64,000 nucleotides of DNA from Solirubrobacter pauli (GTDB lineage Bacteria > Actinomycetota > Thermoleophilia > Solirubrobacterales > Solirubrobacteraceae), in the NCBI RefSeq assembly GCF_003633755.1, contig NZ_RBIL01000001.1, positions 1,473,426 through 1,537,425 on the forward strand, given 5' to 3'. Numbering within the stretch: the first letter of the stretch is position 1; the number at the start of each line of letters is the position of its first letter. Made by a program: the position numbers and the translations under genes. Positions 1 through 8,068 of this stretch are shown here, one piece after another. The notes under the pieces are model-generated. The model was not told the origin of the DNA and did no database searches. It saw only the letters and a program-made list of their open reading frames with translations.

Positions 1-920
1 CCCCACGCCACGCCGACGGACGTGCCCGCGTCGAAGGAGACGTCGCCGGTGAGCTTGGCGCCGGCGCGGCTCGAGCACTTGAACGGCTTGTCGGCGCCGC
101 CGTCCTTCTTGGCGTTGAAGGAGCGCAGCCCGTCCGGCAGCTTCTTGAGCGCCGAGCCCTGCTTGAAGGCGCCGGGGTCGGCCTGCGGGTCCGCGTTCGC
201 GACGCGCGCGAAGTCCTCCGCGGTCATCGACAGCTGCGGCTGGGAGATGATCTCGGCCTGCGGGCCGATCGCGGTCAGCGGCGCGGGGTCGGCCTGCGCG
301 ATCGCGAGGTCGCCCTGGCGCGTGACCGACTTGACCTCGACGAGCATGCCGCCCGGCGTCTTCGGGCCCACCCCCGCGGTCAGCACCGAGCCGACCTTGA
401 TCAGGCCCTGCGGGTCCTGCACCGTGACGGTGCGCGTCCCGTTCGGATCGCCGGTGACCGCCGTGACGGCCGACGGCTGCGCGACGAGCGTGCCCGTGCC
501 GACCTGCTGGCGGTAGCGCACGCCGACCCAGCCGACCGCGTGCTTGCGCACCTTCGCGACGGTCCTGCGGTAGGTCGCGAACGTCGCCAGGTCCGTGCCC
601 TTGATCGGCTCGGCGGTGACCACGTAGCGGCCCGGCTTGACGTTGCGGTACGTCTTGGTGGTCGACAGCTTGCGCTTGAAGCCGCCCGGCCCGGTGACCG
701 TGACCTTCGGCGTGCTGCCCGTCGGCGCGAACTTGACCGAGACGCGCAGCGACGTCGTCTTCTTCGCCTTGGTCTTCGGCTTCAGGACGACCGTGCGGGT
801 CGAGTCGGTGGCGGTGGCGCAATTGACGGGCGAGCACAGCGGGGCCGCGGCGCTCGCGGCGGCCGGCAACGCGAGTGCGAGCAGCGTCGACGCTGCGAGC
901 ACCAGGCGGGTGGGGCGCAA
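1..920 (-). CDS. Secreted protein of unknown function (3' end beyond window)
   Basis: The frame is open on the minus strand from a TTG at 920 to the window edge, so the C-terminus is missing (about 306 residues visible). It begins MRPTRLVLAASTLLALALP and has a signal-peptide end at ASA|AAPLC, so the product is exported. The next 100 residues are Lys/Thr-rich and look like a beta-sandwich (repeated VxVTGPGGF, TVTVQDPQG stretches). Two cysteines lie just after the cleavage site (LCSPVNC) and one near the visible end. I recognise no family. There is no Shine-Dalgarno site before the TTG; a GTG five codons downstream is an alternative. It lies 77 bp behind the alkaline phosphatase on the same strand and may share its transcript. 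Confidence 0.7.
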   Translation of the reverse strand, partial: MRPTRLVLAASTLLALALPAAASAAAPLCSPVNCATATDSTRTVVLKPKTKAKKTTSLRVSVKFAPTGSTPKVTVTGPGGFKRKLSTTKTYRNVKPGRYVVTAEPIKGTDLATFATYRRTVAKVRKHAVGWVGVRYRQQVGTGTLVAQPSAVTAVTGDPNGTRTVTVQDPQGLIKVGSVLTAGVGPKTPGGMLVEVKSVTRQGDLAIAQADPAPLTAIGPQAEIISQPQLSMTAEDFARVANADPQADPGAFKQGSALKKLPDGLRSFNAKKDGGADKPFKCSSRAGAKLTGDVSFDAGTSVGVAW

Positions 921-997
921 GGGGAGGACTCCAGAGGGGTGAGGATCAGTACGTCTCCCCGGTAGTCGTCCGGCGCCCCAGCCGCTTGATCTGACGT

Positions 998-2245
998 TTA
1001 ACGCATCACACGTTTGATGGCGTCGTGGACGTCGGTGTTGTCGATCACGCCGTCGAAGGCCTCGCTGCCGGGGCCGCTCGCGGTGATCGGCGTGTCGGCG
1101 CCCGTGTGCTGGCCCGTCGTCCAGTCGGCGAACACCTGCAGCTGCGTGCCCTTGACCGTGAACGGGCCGTCCTCCTTGGACAGCTCCTCGCCGGACTCGT
1201 CCGCGGTGTCGGGGTTCTCGATCGTGAGGCCGCCGGTCTCGTGGTCGCCCTGGACGACGATCAGCGTGCCGGGGTGCGACCGCGCGAAGTCGACGGCCAC
1301 CTTGACGGTCGCGTCGAGCGCCGCGCCGGCCTTGATCATCAGGCCCGCGTTGTTCTCGTGGGCCATCTCGTCGATGCCCTCTTCCTCGATCAGCACGAAG
1401 AACCCGTCACGGTCGCGGGAGAGGACGCTCAGCGCCTTGCTCGCCATCTCGGGAAGCGGGACGGCGGGGTCGTACAGGTCGCCCTTGCCCTCTTCGCGGT
1501 GCTCGAACAGCTCCTCGTTGGCGAACAGCCCGAGCAGCTTCGGCCCGCGGGCCTTGCGCAGCGCGTCGCGGGTGCTCACGTACGTGTAGCCGAGCCCCTT
1601 CGCCTTCTCGACCAGGTTGCCCTTGTCGCCCTTGCTGGCCTCGGACGGGTCGGTCGCCGGGTGGTCGGGCCAGCCGCCCTCGGTCCCGGCCGGGTACCAG
1701 TAGTCCTCGCCGCCGCCGAGGATCACGTCGGGCTTCGACTGCTCCAGGAACTGGCGGGCGATCTCGCTCTGCTGCGCCCGGTCGGACACGTGCGCGGCGT
1801 ACGCGGCCGGCGTCGCGTCCGTGACCTGCGACGTGGTCACGAGCCCGGTGGCCTTGCCCATCCGCCGCGCGTCCTCGAGCAGCGTGCGCACCGGCTTGCC
1901 CTGCGCGTCCACGCCGATCGCGCCGTTGAACGTCTTCACGCCCGTCGCGAACGCGGTCGCGGCCGCCGCGGAGTCGGTCACCGCCTGCTTCGGGTCGGCC
2001 GGGTCGGTGTGCACGAGCCCGGCGTGCTCGAGCCGGTTCATGTGCAGCTCCTTGCCCGGCCGGTTGCCGACCGTCACCAACCGGATGAGGTCGCGCTGCG
2101 CCGTTCCCATCCCGTCGCCCTGCAGCACGATCACGTACTTCGCCGTCTTCGGCCGAGCCCGTTGCTCAGCCTGCGTCTGCGACACCGGAACCGCCGCCAG
2201 CGCGGCGACGGCGGTGGCCGTAAGGGCCACGCGCTTGCCGTTCAT
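998..2245 (-). CDS. Secreted alkaline phosphatase (PhoA family)
   Basis: 415 residues; hydrolyses phosphomonoesters outside the membrane. A signal peptide (residues 1-26, ending SQTQA) precedes the catalytic domain. Family residues are all visible: the metal-binding Asp in GDGMG (D44), the nucleophile in VTDSAAAATAF (S92), the Zn ligands in IDEMAHENN (D292, H296), D334/H335 in GDHETGG and H380 in TGQHTG. Length is close to E. coli PhoA without its extra loops. The start is an ATG at 2245 preceded by GGGAGGACGAG, a clear ribosome-binding site, which is unusual in this window. A 7-bp inverted repeat lies between it and the FG-GAP gene upstream. Family assignment is firm; the preferred substrate is not known. 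Confidence 0.93.
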   Translation of the reverse strand: MNGKRVALTATAVAALAAVPVSQTQAEQRARPKTAKYVIVLQGDGMGTAQRDLIRLVTVGNRPGKELHMNRLEHAGLVHTDPADPKQAVTDSAAAATAFATGVKTFNGAIGVDAQGKPVRTLLEDARRMGKATGLVTTSQVTDATPAAYAAHVSDRAQQSEIARQFLEQSKPDVILGGGEDYWYPAGTEGGWPDHPATDPSEASKGDKGNLVEKAKGLGYTYVSTRDALRKARGPKLLGLFANEELFEHREEGKGDLYDPAVPLPEMASKALSVLSRDRDGFFVLIEEEGIDEMAHENNAGLMIKAGAALDATVKVAVDFARSHPGTLIVVQGDHETGGLTIENPDTADESGEELSKEDGPFTVKGTQLQVFADWTTGQHTGADTPITASGPGSEAFDGVIDNTDVHDAIKRVMR

Positions 2246-2260
2246 CTCGTCCTCCCGTTA

Positions 2261-2279
2261 GACCCGGATGAGCCGGGTC
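2261..2279 (-). terminator. Stem-loop between FG-GAP gene and alkaline phosphatase
   Basis: GACCCGG and CCGGGTC form a perfect 7-bp inverted repeat around a 5-nt loop. It sits 8 nt beyond the FG-GAP stop codon and ends 15 nt before the phosphatase ATG. No U-run follows, so it could be a weak terminator, an mRNA 3'-end stabiliser, or an operator for the phosphatase; the position allows all three. Confidence 0.4.
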
Positions 2280-2287
2280 CTACCCGC

Positions 2288-4075
2288 TCAGCGCCGGAGG
2301 GTGATCGTCTTCGTCGTCGTGCGCGTGTTGCCGGCCGCGTCGGTCGCGGTCAGGCGCAGCGTGAACTTCGCGCTCTTGGCCTGCTTGAGCGTCTTCTTCG
2401 CCGCCTTCGAGAGCTTGAGCGTGAGCGCCTTGCTCGCCGTCGTGAGCCTGACCGTGCGCTTGCCGACCTCCTTGCTCTTGAGCCGGAGCGAGGCCTTGAT
2501 CGTGCACGCCTCGTCACACGTGGCGGTGACCTTCAGGCCGCGGCTGAGCACGGTCTTGAGCTTCTGCTTGCGCACCGTCGCGGTGGCCTTCGGCTTCGTC
2601 TTGTCGGCGACGCCCGTGCCGAACAGCGGCGTCCGCGAGAGGCCGGGCAGCGTGACGCTGCCGGACGCCGCGCCCGCGGCCGTGGGCCTGAAGACGACGG
2701 TGAGCTGGCAGTGGGCGGTGAGCGCGAGCGTCTGCCCGGAGCAGGTGTCGGCGGTGATCGCGAACGGCCCGTCGACGACCGGCTTCGGCATCGCCAGCGG
2801 ACGCAGCCCGTAGTTCGGGTACCCGAGCTCACGCGACTCGCTGGTGGCGCCGACGACCGTGCTCTTGAACCCGGTCGGGTTGTCGAAGGTGAGGACGGCG
2901 GGCTCGTTGCGCAGCAGGTAGACCGAGCGCTTGTCGGGTGCGACCGCGAGGATGTCCAGGTCACCGTCGCGGTCGGCGTCCGTGACCCCCACGTCCGACA
3001 GCGGGCCGGACGGGGACTGGTCACCCAGGTCGTACGGGCGCTCGGCGGCGAACCCGCCGGCCCCGTTGCCGAACAGCACGTCGACGGACGGGCCACTCGA
3101 GCCGCCGACGACCACTGCGTCGGTGCGCCCGTCACCGTCGACGTCACCGGCGGTCCCGGTCGCCCAGCCGCCCGGCGGCGGGAACTCGAGGCCGGTCGTG
3201 ATCGCACCGGCGCTGAACGCGCCGCCGTCTCCGGCGAGCAGGCTCTGCGGCGTACGACCGGTGACGACGATCGCGTCGTCGCGGCCCGGCGTGCGCAGCT
3301 GCGCCGTGAGCACGTTCAGGACGGGGCCGCGGCTCGGGCTGGCCGGGCCCGGGGTGAGCGTGCCGTCGCCGTTGCCGGTGAACACCTTCACGCCGTCGGC
3401 GCAGGTCGCGCAGTCCCGGCCACCGACGATCACGTCGGGCGTGCCGTTCGCGTCGACGCGACCCACGGCCAGCGACTGGTACGACGTGCCGCTCAGGCCG
3501 TAGCGCACCAGCGGGTCGAACCCGGTGGGGTTGGCGAGCAGGACGTGCAGGCCGGCGTCGTCGAACGAGGTGATCAGGACGATCAGGTCGTCCCGCCCGT
3601 CGCCGTTGAGGTCGCCGGTGGCGATGCGGCCGGGCGTGGTGTTCGCGGAGGCGCCGCCGGCGACCATCGAGATGGCCCGCGGCGTGTCCACGAACGCACC
3701 GGAGGACGTGCGGGTGAAGACCCAGACGTGGTTGTTGTCGTTGCGGCCGAGGATGACGTCAGGGCGCTTGTCGCCGTCGACGTCGCCGACGGCCAGCCGC
3801 CCGCGCGCGGCGTCCTCGCAGATCCCCGGGTTGCTCAGGCGCTGGAACTCCGAGTAGGTGCCGTCGCCGCCGCCGAGCAGCACGGTGGCACGGCAGACCG
3901 AGCCGACGACGAGGTCGCCGATGCCGTCCTGGTTGACGTCCGCGACGCGCAGCTCGCGCACCGCGTCGCCGAACGAGGCGACCGGCGTGAAGCGCGGCTT
4001 CGCCGCGTGAGCCGCGGACGGCAGTGCGATGACCGCGAGCACGCCCGCGAGGACAATCCGTTGAACCCTGGACAC
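2288..4075 (-). CDS. Secreted FG-GAP/VCBS beta-propeller protein
   Basis: 595 residues. The GTG at 4075 is chosen because AAGGAA lies 8 nt upstream and the stop of the preceding gene is 2 nt away; a TTG two codons earlier is too close to that site. A signal peptide (VSRVQRIVLAGVLAVIALP, cleavage near AHA) is followed by at least six FG-GAP repeats, each with a calcium-loop-like DxNxDG or DxDGD motif (VNQDGIGDL, VDGDKRPD, LNGDGRDD, VDANGTPD, VDGDGRTD, ADRDGDLD), so a seven-bladed propeller is likely. A beta-sandwich of the ASPM/SPD-2/Hydin type follows (VVFRPTAAGAASGSVTL). The last 100 residues are Lys-rich and resemble the surface-associated tails common in this group. It probably acts in adhesion or matrix binding; the ligand is unknown. 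Confidence 0.82.
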   Translation of the reverse strand: MSRVQRIVLAGVLAVIALPSAAHAAKPRFTPVASFGDAVRELRVADVNQDGIGDLVVGSVCRATVLLGGGDGTYSEFQRLSNPGICEDAARGRLAVGDVDGDKRPDVILGRNDNNHVWVFTRTSSGAFVDTPRAISMVAGGASANTTPGRIATGDLNGDGRDDLIVLITSFDDAGLHVLLANPTGFDPLVRYGLSGTSYQSLAVGRVDANGTPDVIVGGRDCATCADGVKVFTGNGDGTLTPGPASPSRGPVLNVLTAQLRTPGRDDAIVVTGRTPQSLLAGDGGAFSAGAITTGLEFPPPGGWATGTAGDVDGDGRTDAVVVGGSSGPSVDVLFGNGAGGFAAERPYDLGDQSPSGPLSDVGVTDADRDGDLDILAVAPDKRSVYLLRNEPAVLTFDNPTGFKSTVVGATSESRELGYPNYGLRPLAMPKPVVDGPFAITADTCSGQTLALTAHCQLTVVFRPTAAGAASGSVTLPGLSRTPLFGTGVADKTKPKATATVRKQKLKTVLSRGLKVTATCDEACTIKASLRLKSKEVGKRTVRLTTASKALTLKLSKAAKKTLKQAKSAKFTLRLTATDAAGNTRTTTKTITLRR

Positions 4076-4077
4076 TT

Positions 4078-4647
4078 TCAATCTTCCTTGACCGAACGGC
4101 GAGCGCGGATCACTGTACCCGCGATCCCGGCCAGCACGACCAACGCCACCAGCGCGCCGACGTACAGCGGCCAGCGCGTCTGGCCGTCGACCTTGGGCGC
4201 GCCGTTGCCGGACAGGTCGAGGATCGCGGCCGGGCGCTCGTCGTCGGGGCCCGTGGCCTGGATCCAGCGGACGACCTCGCCGTCGGCGTAGGTCTGCAGG
4301 GCCTTGAAGACGATCCGGTCGGCCGTGGGGAGCGGGCCGAGCGTGACCTTGAACGCCTGGGCGCGGCCCGGCCCGATCGCGCCGTCGGGCCGCTCCGGGG
4401 CGAAGACGACGTCGCCGCCGCCGCGGTCGGTGCTGGTCCAGCCCTTGGGTGGCGCGAGCCGCGCCGGGACGCCCGGCGGCAGGAACAGCTCGAGGGCGGT
4501 CGTGGCGGCGTCCGGGCGCTCGTTCGGCACCGTGAACGTGAGCGTGACCGTGTCGCCGGGTCGGGCCACCTTGGGTGAGACGTCCACGTGCGCGGACGCG
4601 GGCGCGGCGAGCACGAGCAGGAGGATGAGCGCGGCGGCGAGCCTCAT
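4078..4647 (-). CDS. DUF1775 (YcnI-type) copper-binding membrane-anchored protein
   Basis: 189 residues. A signal peptide ends APASA|HVDVSP, so the mature protein starts with His, as in the DUF1775/YcnI family, which binds Cu(II) through the N-terminal amine and His. The domain continues with PGDTVTLTFTVPNERP and a Trp in GWTS, and ends with a single transmembrane helix (YVGALVALVVLAGIAGTVI) followed by RARRSVKED. The ATG at 4647 overlaps the stop of the upstream CopC-CopD gene (ATGA), which decides the start against longer readings and implies translational coupling. It is the second gene of the first copper cluster. Compared with the copy at 57191 it lacks the long Ala/Thr linker before the anchor. 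Confidence 0.88.
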   Translation of the reverse strand: MRLAAALILLLVLAAPASAHVDVSPKVARPGDTVTLTFTVPNERPDAATTALELFLPPGVPARLAPPKGWTSTDRGGGDVVFAPERPDGAIGPGRAQAFKVTLGPLPTADRIVFKALQTYADGEVVRWIQATGPDDERPAAILDLSGNGAPKVDGQTRWPLYVGALVALVVLAGIAGTVIRARRSVKED

Positions 4648-6200
4648 CGGATCCGCACCGGCACGTCGATGGTGCGCTCGTCGATCTCGGACGTGCGGAC
4701 GGTGAGGCGGAGCGTCCACTCACCCGTCGTCGGCACGGCCAGGCTGGTCGCGACGTAGTGCCCGGGCTCGGCCGACCCGAGCTCGACCGGCAACGGCGCG
4801 AGGTCCTGCCCCGCCGGCGCGACGAGCCTCGCGGTCACCTCGGGCGGGATGATCAGCCGCCCGCCCGCCGCCACCAGGTAGACGTCGGCCACGTTCTCGC
4901 CCTGCTTGGCGGGCGTGACGTGCACCTGGACCTGCCCGCCGTCCACGCCGGGGACGATCACGTCGACCGGGTCCACGTAGGCGACCCGCGCGGGCGCCGC
5001 GTTGACGAGCGCGGCGGTGACGCCGAGCACCACCACGCCCAGCACCGCCTCCGCCAGCACCGTCCGGCGCACGCTGCCGCCGCGGGCGACGGCGCGCCGC
5101 GACAGCACCGCCAGGCCCACGATGACGAGGACGATCCCGGTCTTGACGAGCAGCAGCCGCCCGAACCCGGTCGCCGGCAGCGCGGCCGGCGTGCCCGACT
5201 GCCGCCACGCGAGGTAGACGCCGGTCACGCCGAGGACGACGAAGCACGTGAGCGCGAGCCCTGAGAAGCGCGCGACGACGGTGCGCGGGGCGGCGGTGGC
5301 CAGCAGCGCCGCGAGCCCACCGAGCCACAGCCCCATCGCCAGCAGGTGCAGGCTCGCCGCGGGCACGCCGAGCCACACCTGCACACCGGTCCGCGAGTGA
5401 TCGGCGAGCGTCCACGTGAGCGTGAGACCGACCGCGCAGACCGCGGCGGCGAGCACGGGAGGCCGCGGAGCGGCGTCGGCCCCACGCAGCGCAGCCGTGA
5501 CCAGCGCCACGAACGCGGCCGTCAGCACCAGGCGTGCGATCAGCGCCTCGCCGAAGCGGGTCTTGAGCGAGAACCACAGCAGCGACGGGTCGAGCAGCGA
5601 GCCGCCCGTCGCGTAGGGGCCTTGCAGGAGCAGCAGGACGAGCGTCGCGGCGGCGAGGACGGTCGCGCCGACCCACACCCAGCGCAGGCCCCGACGGTCG
5701 CCGCCGAGCAGCAGCAGGACGGCCGCGCCGCCGAGCGCGAGCGCGAAGCCGGCGAACGCGAGGCCGCGCGCGATGCCGTCGGCGACCTTGACCGCCGGGC
5801 TCGCCGTACCCGGCTCGGTCGACACGACGACCGCGCTCGGCGCGCCGACCGAGAACGAGAACGCGCCGGACACCGGGTGCGAGTCCGCGGACGTCACGCG
5901 CCAGCTCACCACGTACGTGCCGTCCTTCAAGCCGGCGGGCAGCCGCAGCACCGCTGTCGCCGCGTCGCCGTCCGCGCGCGTGGGCTTGGGCGTGTCGATC
6001 ACGCCGCCGGTCGCGTCGAGCAGCCGCACCGAGTCCGGCCCGAGGTCGACCGCCTCGCTCCAGCGGATCTGGACCGTGCGCGGCGCCGAGCCGACCACGG
6101 CCCGGTCGGCGGGCGTGGTGCGGATGATCGTCGCGTGCGCGCCCGCGCTGGGGGCGCACACGAGCAGCACGAGGAGGACCGCGAGGAAGGCGCGCGTCAT
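4644..6200 (-). CDS. CopC-CopD fusion, copper resistance/import protein
   Basis: 518 residues. A signal peptide ends SAGA|HATIIRTTPADRA, giving a mature N-terminal His followed by a CopC domain (residues about 22-120) with the second conserved His in DSHPVSGAFSF, as in Cu(II)-binding CopC. A CopD domain of about eight transmembrane helices follows (residues about 150-420), then a C-terminal periplasmic-type domain (about 425-518). CopC delivers Cu(II) to the CopD channel; fusions of the two are well known in actinobacteria. The ATG at 6200 overlaps the upstream lipoprotein stop by 4 bp. With DUF1775 downstream it forms the first of two copper loci in the window. Direction of transport cannot be read from the sequence. 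Confidence 0.9.
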   Translation of the reverse strand: MTRAFLAVLLVLLVCAPSAGAHATIIRTTPADRAVVGSAPRTVQIRWSEAVDLGPDSVRLLDATGGVIDTPKPTRADGDAATAVLRLPAGLKDGTYVVSWRVTSADSHPVSGAFSFSVGAPSAVVVSTEPGTASPAVKVADGIARGLAFAGFALALGGAAVLLLLGGDRRGLRWVWVGATVLAAATLVLLLLQGPYATGGSLLDPSLLWFSLKTRFGEALIARLVLTAAFVALVTAALRGADAAPRPPVLAAAVCAVGLTLTWTLADHSRTGVQVWLGVPAASLHLLAMGLWLGGLAALLATAAPRTVVARFSGLALTCFVVLGVTGVYLAWRQSGTPAALPATGFGRLLLVKTGIVLVIVGLAVLSRRAVARGGSVRRTVLAEAVLGVVVLGVTAALVNAAPARVAYVDPVDVIVPGVDGGQVQVHVTPAKQGENVADVYLVAAGGRLIIPPEVTARLVAPAGQDLAPLPVELGSAEPGHYVATSLAVPTTGEWTLRLTVRTSEIDERTIDVPVRIR

Positions 6201-6892
6201 GCGAGCCGCTTGAGCACCGTCCGCAGCACGGCCTCGGCCTTCGCGGGCGCGTCGGAGCGCTCGCCGATGATCTTGCGGTGCGTGACGTCGAGGTAGAGGA
6301 TCACGTTCGCGCGCTGGACCACGACGTGGGCGGCGTCCTCGTAGTAGACGTCGTCGGCCGGGTTGGTGTGGGCGATCTGCTGGATCACGCCGGTCCAGCC
6401 GTCCTCGGTGTCGAGCGGACGGGCGCTGACGGCGTAGGTGCCGAGGATCGGTGACGGGCCGCCGCGCACCTCGTAGCTCGGCGGGCACTTGCTCATGGCC
6501 GCGCCGACGGCCTGCATGCCCTCGTCGGCGATCGCGCTCGTGCCGAACAGCAGCGCGCCCTGGGTGATCGCCGGGGTCCGGATGTCAGCGGCGTCGGCCG
6601 GCGCGACCACGAACTCGCTGACGGGCTCGGCGGCCTTCGGCCGGATGATGTTCTCCACGCGCACCGGGGCGTTCGCGCGCTGCATCAGCGGGCAGACCTC
6701 GAGCGCCTCGCGCGGGACGTAGTTCGCGTGCGAGTGGTACTCGTCGTCGACCCAGTAGTCCTCGAGCCCGGCCGCGTGGCCATCCTTGGCGGTGTAGTAC
6801 GCGGCCTTGACGTCGTCGGCGGTGTAGCTCGACGGCCCGGACGCCCCGCAGCCCGCGAGGACCACGGCGCACAGCGCGACGAGCCGCCTCAT
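6197..6892 (-). CDS. Lipoprotein of unknown function
   Basis: 231 residues. MRRLVALCAVVLAGC is a lipoprotein signal peptide with the lipidation Cys at residue 15. The remainder is a soluble extracytoplasmic domain with a His-rich stretch near residue 48 (DEYHSHANY) and two further cysteines (EVCPL, KCPPS). I recognise no family. It sits between the ABC-type binding protein and CopC-CopD, overlapping both by 4 bp (ATGA), so it is co-translated with them. The His-rich stretch and the copper genes downstream make a metal-related role possible, but nothing in the sequence proves it. Confidence 0.75.
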   Translation of the reverse strand: MRRLVALCAVVLAGCGASGPSSYTADDVKAAYYTAKDGHAAGLEDYWVDDEYHSHANYVPREALEVCPLMQRANAPVRVENIIRPKAAEPVSEFVVAPADAADIRTPAITQGALLFGTSAIADEGMQAVGAAMSKCPPSYEVRGGPSPILGTYAVSARPLDTEDGWTGVIQQIAHTNPADDVYYEDAAHVVVQRANVILYLDVTHRKIIGERSDAPAKAEAVLRTVLKRLA

Positions 6893-8061
6893 CCGTCCGA
6901 CCGCAGCCGGTTCTCGACCACGAGCTTCCCGCCGTCCACGCGCAGCACGATGTTGTTGTCGTACTTGATCGTGTGGTCGGAGGCGAACTCGAGCCCGCCG
7001 CCGAGGAACGTCTCGAACGCCGCGTCGAGCTGGGCGAGCTCCGCGCTGTTGCGCCCGGGCTCGACCTTGCCGCTCTGCGTCACGGCCTGCGCGAGCGCGC
7101 GCACGCCGTCGTAGGCCTGCAGCGCGTCCAGCGTCGGCGCGTGCTTGAACCGCTTGACGAAGCGCGCGGCGAAGTCCGCCGCCTCGGGCAGGTTCTGCGG
7201 GCTCGCGGGTGCGATCACGTAGGCGCCGTCGGCGGCGTCGCCCGCACCCGCCAGGAAGGCGGGGCTCTCCGCGCGGGCGTCGGCCACGAAGTCGCCGTCG
7301 TAGCCCGCCTTCCGCAGCGCCGCGAGCACCTCGCCGCCGCGGGCGGGAGCGCCGGCCCAGTAGACCGTGTCGGGCTTCGCGGCCAGCGTCGCCTTCACGG
7401 AGACGTCGACGTCCTCGACCACCTGCTCGGAGACGGGCTTGGGCACCGGCGCGGACAGGCCCAGCACGTCCTTGCCGAGCTGCCGGGACTCGGCGTCGGC
7501 GTCGGTGAGGACGGCGAGCGTCTGCGCCCGCGAGTACGCCAGCCAGTGCACCGCGGCCAGCGCCGACTGGTACGGCGTGCCGCTCAGCAGGTACGCGGTC
7601 GGCGTCTGCTTCGCCGAGACGATGTCCGGCTCGTTCGCCGACGTCACCAGGAACGGCAGCCCGTCGAGCTCGCGGGCTGCCGCCGTCGCCGCGTTCGCGC
7701 ACACCCCGCCGACCACGCCGGCGACGCCGAGCGCGCGCAGCTGCTTCGCCCCCGCCAGGGCGGCGACCGTCTTGCAGCCGTCGTCGGCGGACACCACCTT
7801 CACGTGCTGGCCGAGCACACCGCCGCGCACGTCGAGGTCCGCGGCCGCCAGCTCGGCGCCGTCGCGGACCTGTCCGCCACGCGGATCCGACAGCGGCGCG
7901 AGGACGCCGAAGGTCACGGCACCCGGCTTGAAGCCCCCGCCGGGCGGCGCCGTCCTGGCCGGGGCGGCGGGTGCCGAGCCCCCGCCGCCGCAACCCACCG
8001 CCAGCGCCGCGAGGGCGCCGGCCAGGCCGGCGCCCCCGAGGCGGTACATCGACTTCTTCAC
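6889..8061 (-). CDS. ABC-type substrate-binding lipoprotein (branched-chain amino acid family)
   Basis: 390 residues, Peripla_BP_6/LivJ fold. The start is a GTG at 8061 with TAGGAG 4 nt upstream, only 7 nt after the LVIVD gene. The signal peptide ends AVGC (Cys 24), followed by a Gly/Ala/Pro linker. The domain shows the family pattern: VTFGVLAPLSDPRGGQVRDG, ELAAADLDVRGGVLGQ, then SADDGC and VVGGVCANAATAAA. Such proteins capture amino acids or amides for an ABC importer, but no permease or ATPase gene is nearby, so it is an orphan binding protein here; it may serve a distant transporter or act as a sensor. It is translationally coupled to the lipoprotein gene downstream. Confidence 0.87.
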   Translation of the reverse strand: MKKSMYRLGGAGLAGALAALAVGCGGGGSAPAAPARTAPPGGGFKPGAVTFGVLAPLSDPRGGQVRDGAELAAADLDVRGGVLGQHVKVVSADDGCKTVAALAGAKQLRALGVAGVVGGVCANAATAAARELDGLPFLVTSANEPDIVSAKQTPTAYLLSGTPYQSALAAVHWLAYSRAQTLAVLTDADAESRQLGKDVLGLSAPVPKPVSEQVVEDVDVSVKATLAAKPDTVYWAGAPARGGEVLAALRKAGYDGDFVADARAESPAFLAGAGDAADGAYVIAPASPQNLPEAADFAARFVKRFKHAPTLDALQAYDGVRALAQAVTQSGKVEPGRNSAELAQLDAAFETFLGGGLEFASDHTIKYDNNIVLRVDGGKLVVENRLRSDG

Positions 8062-8068
8062 ACAGCTC

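Noticed and set aside
1025-4291. Open frame of over 1000 codons on the plus strand
   Set aside because: It lies opposite alkaline phosphatase and the FG-GAP gene, which have clear motifs; the product is Arg/Ala/Gly-rich without domains, typical of antisense frames in high-GC DNA.
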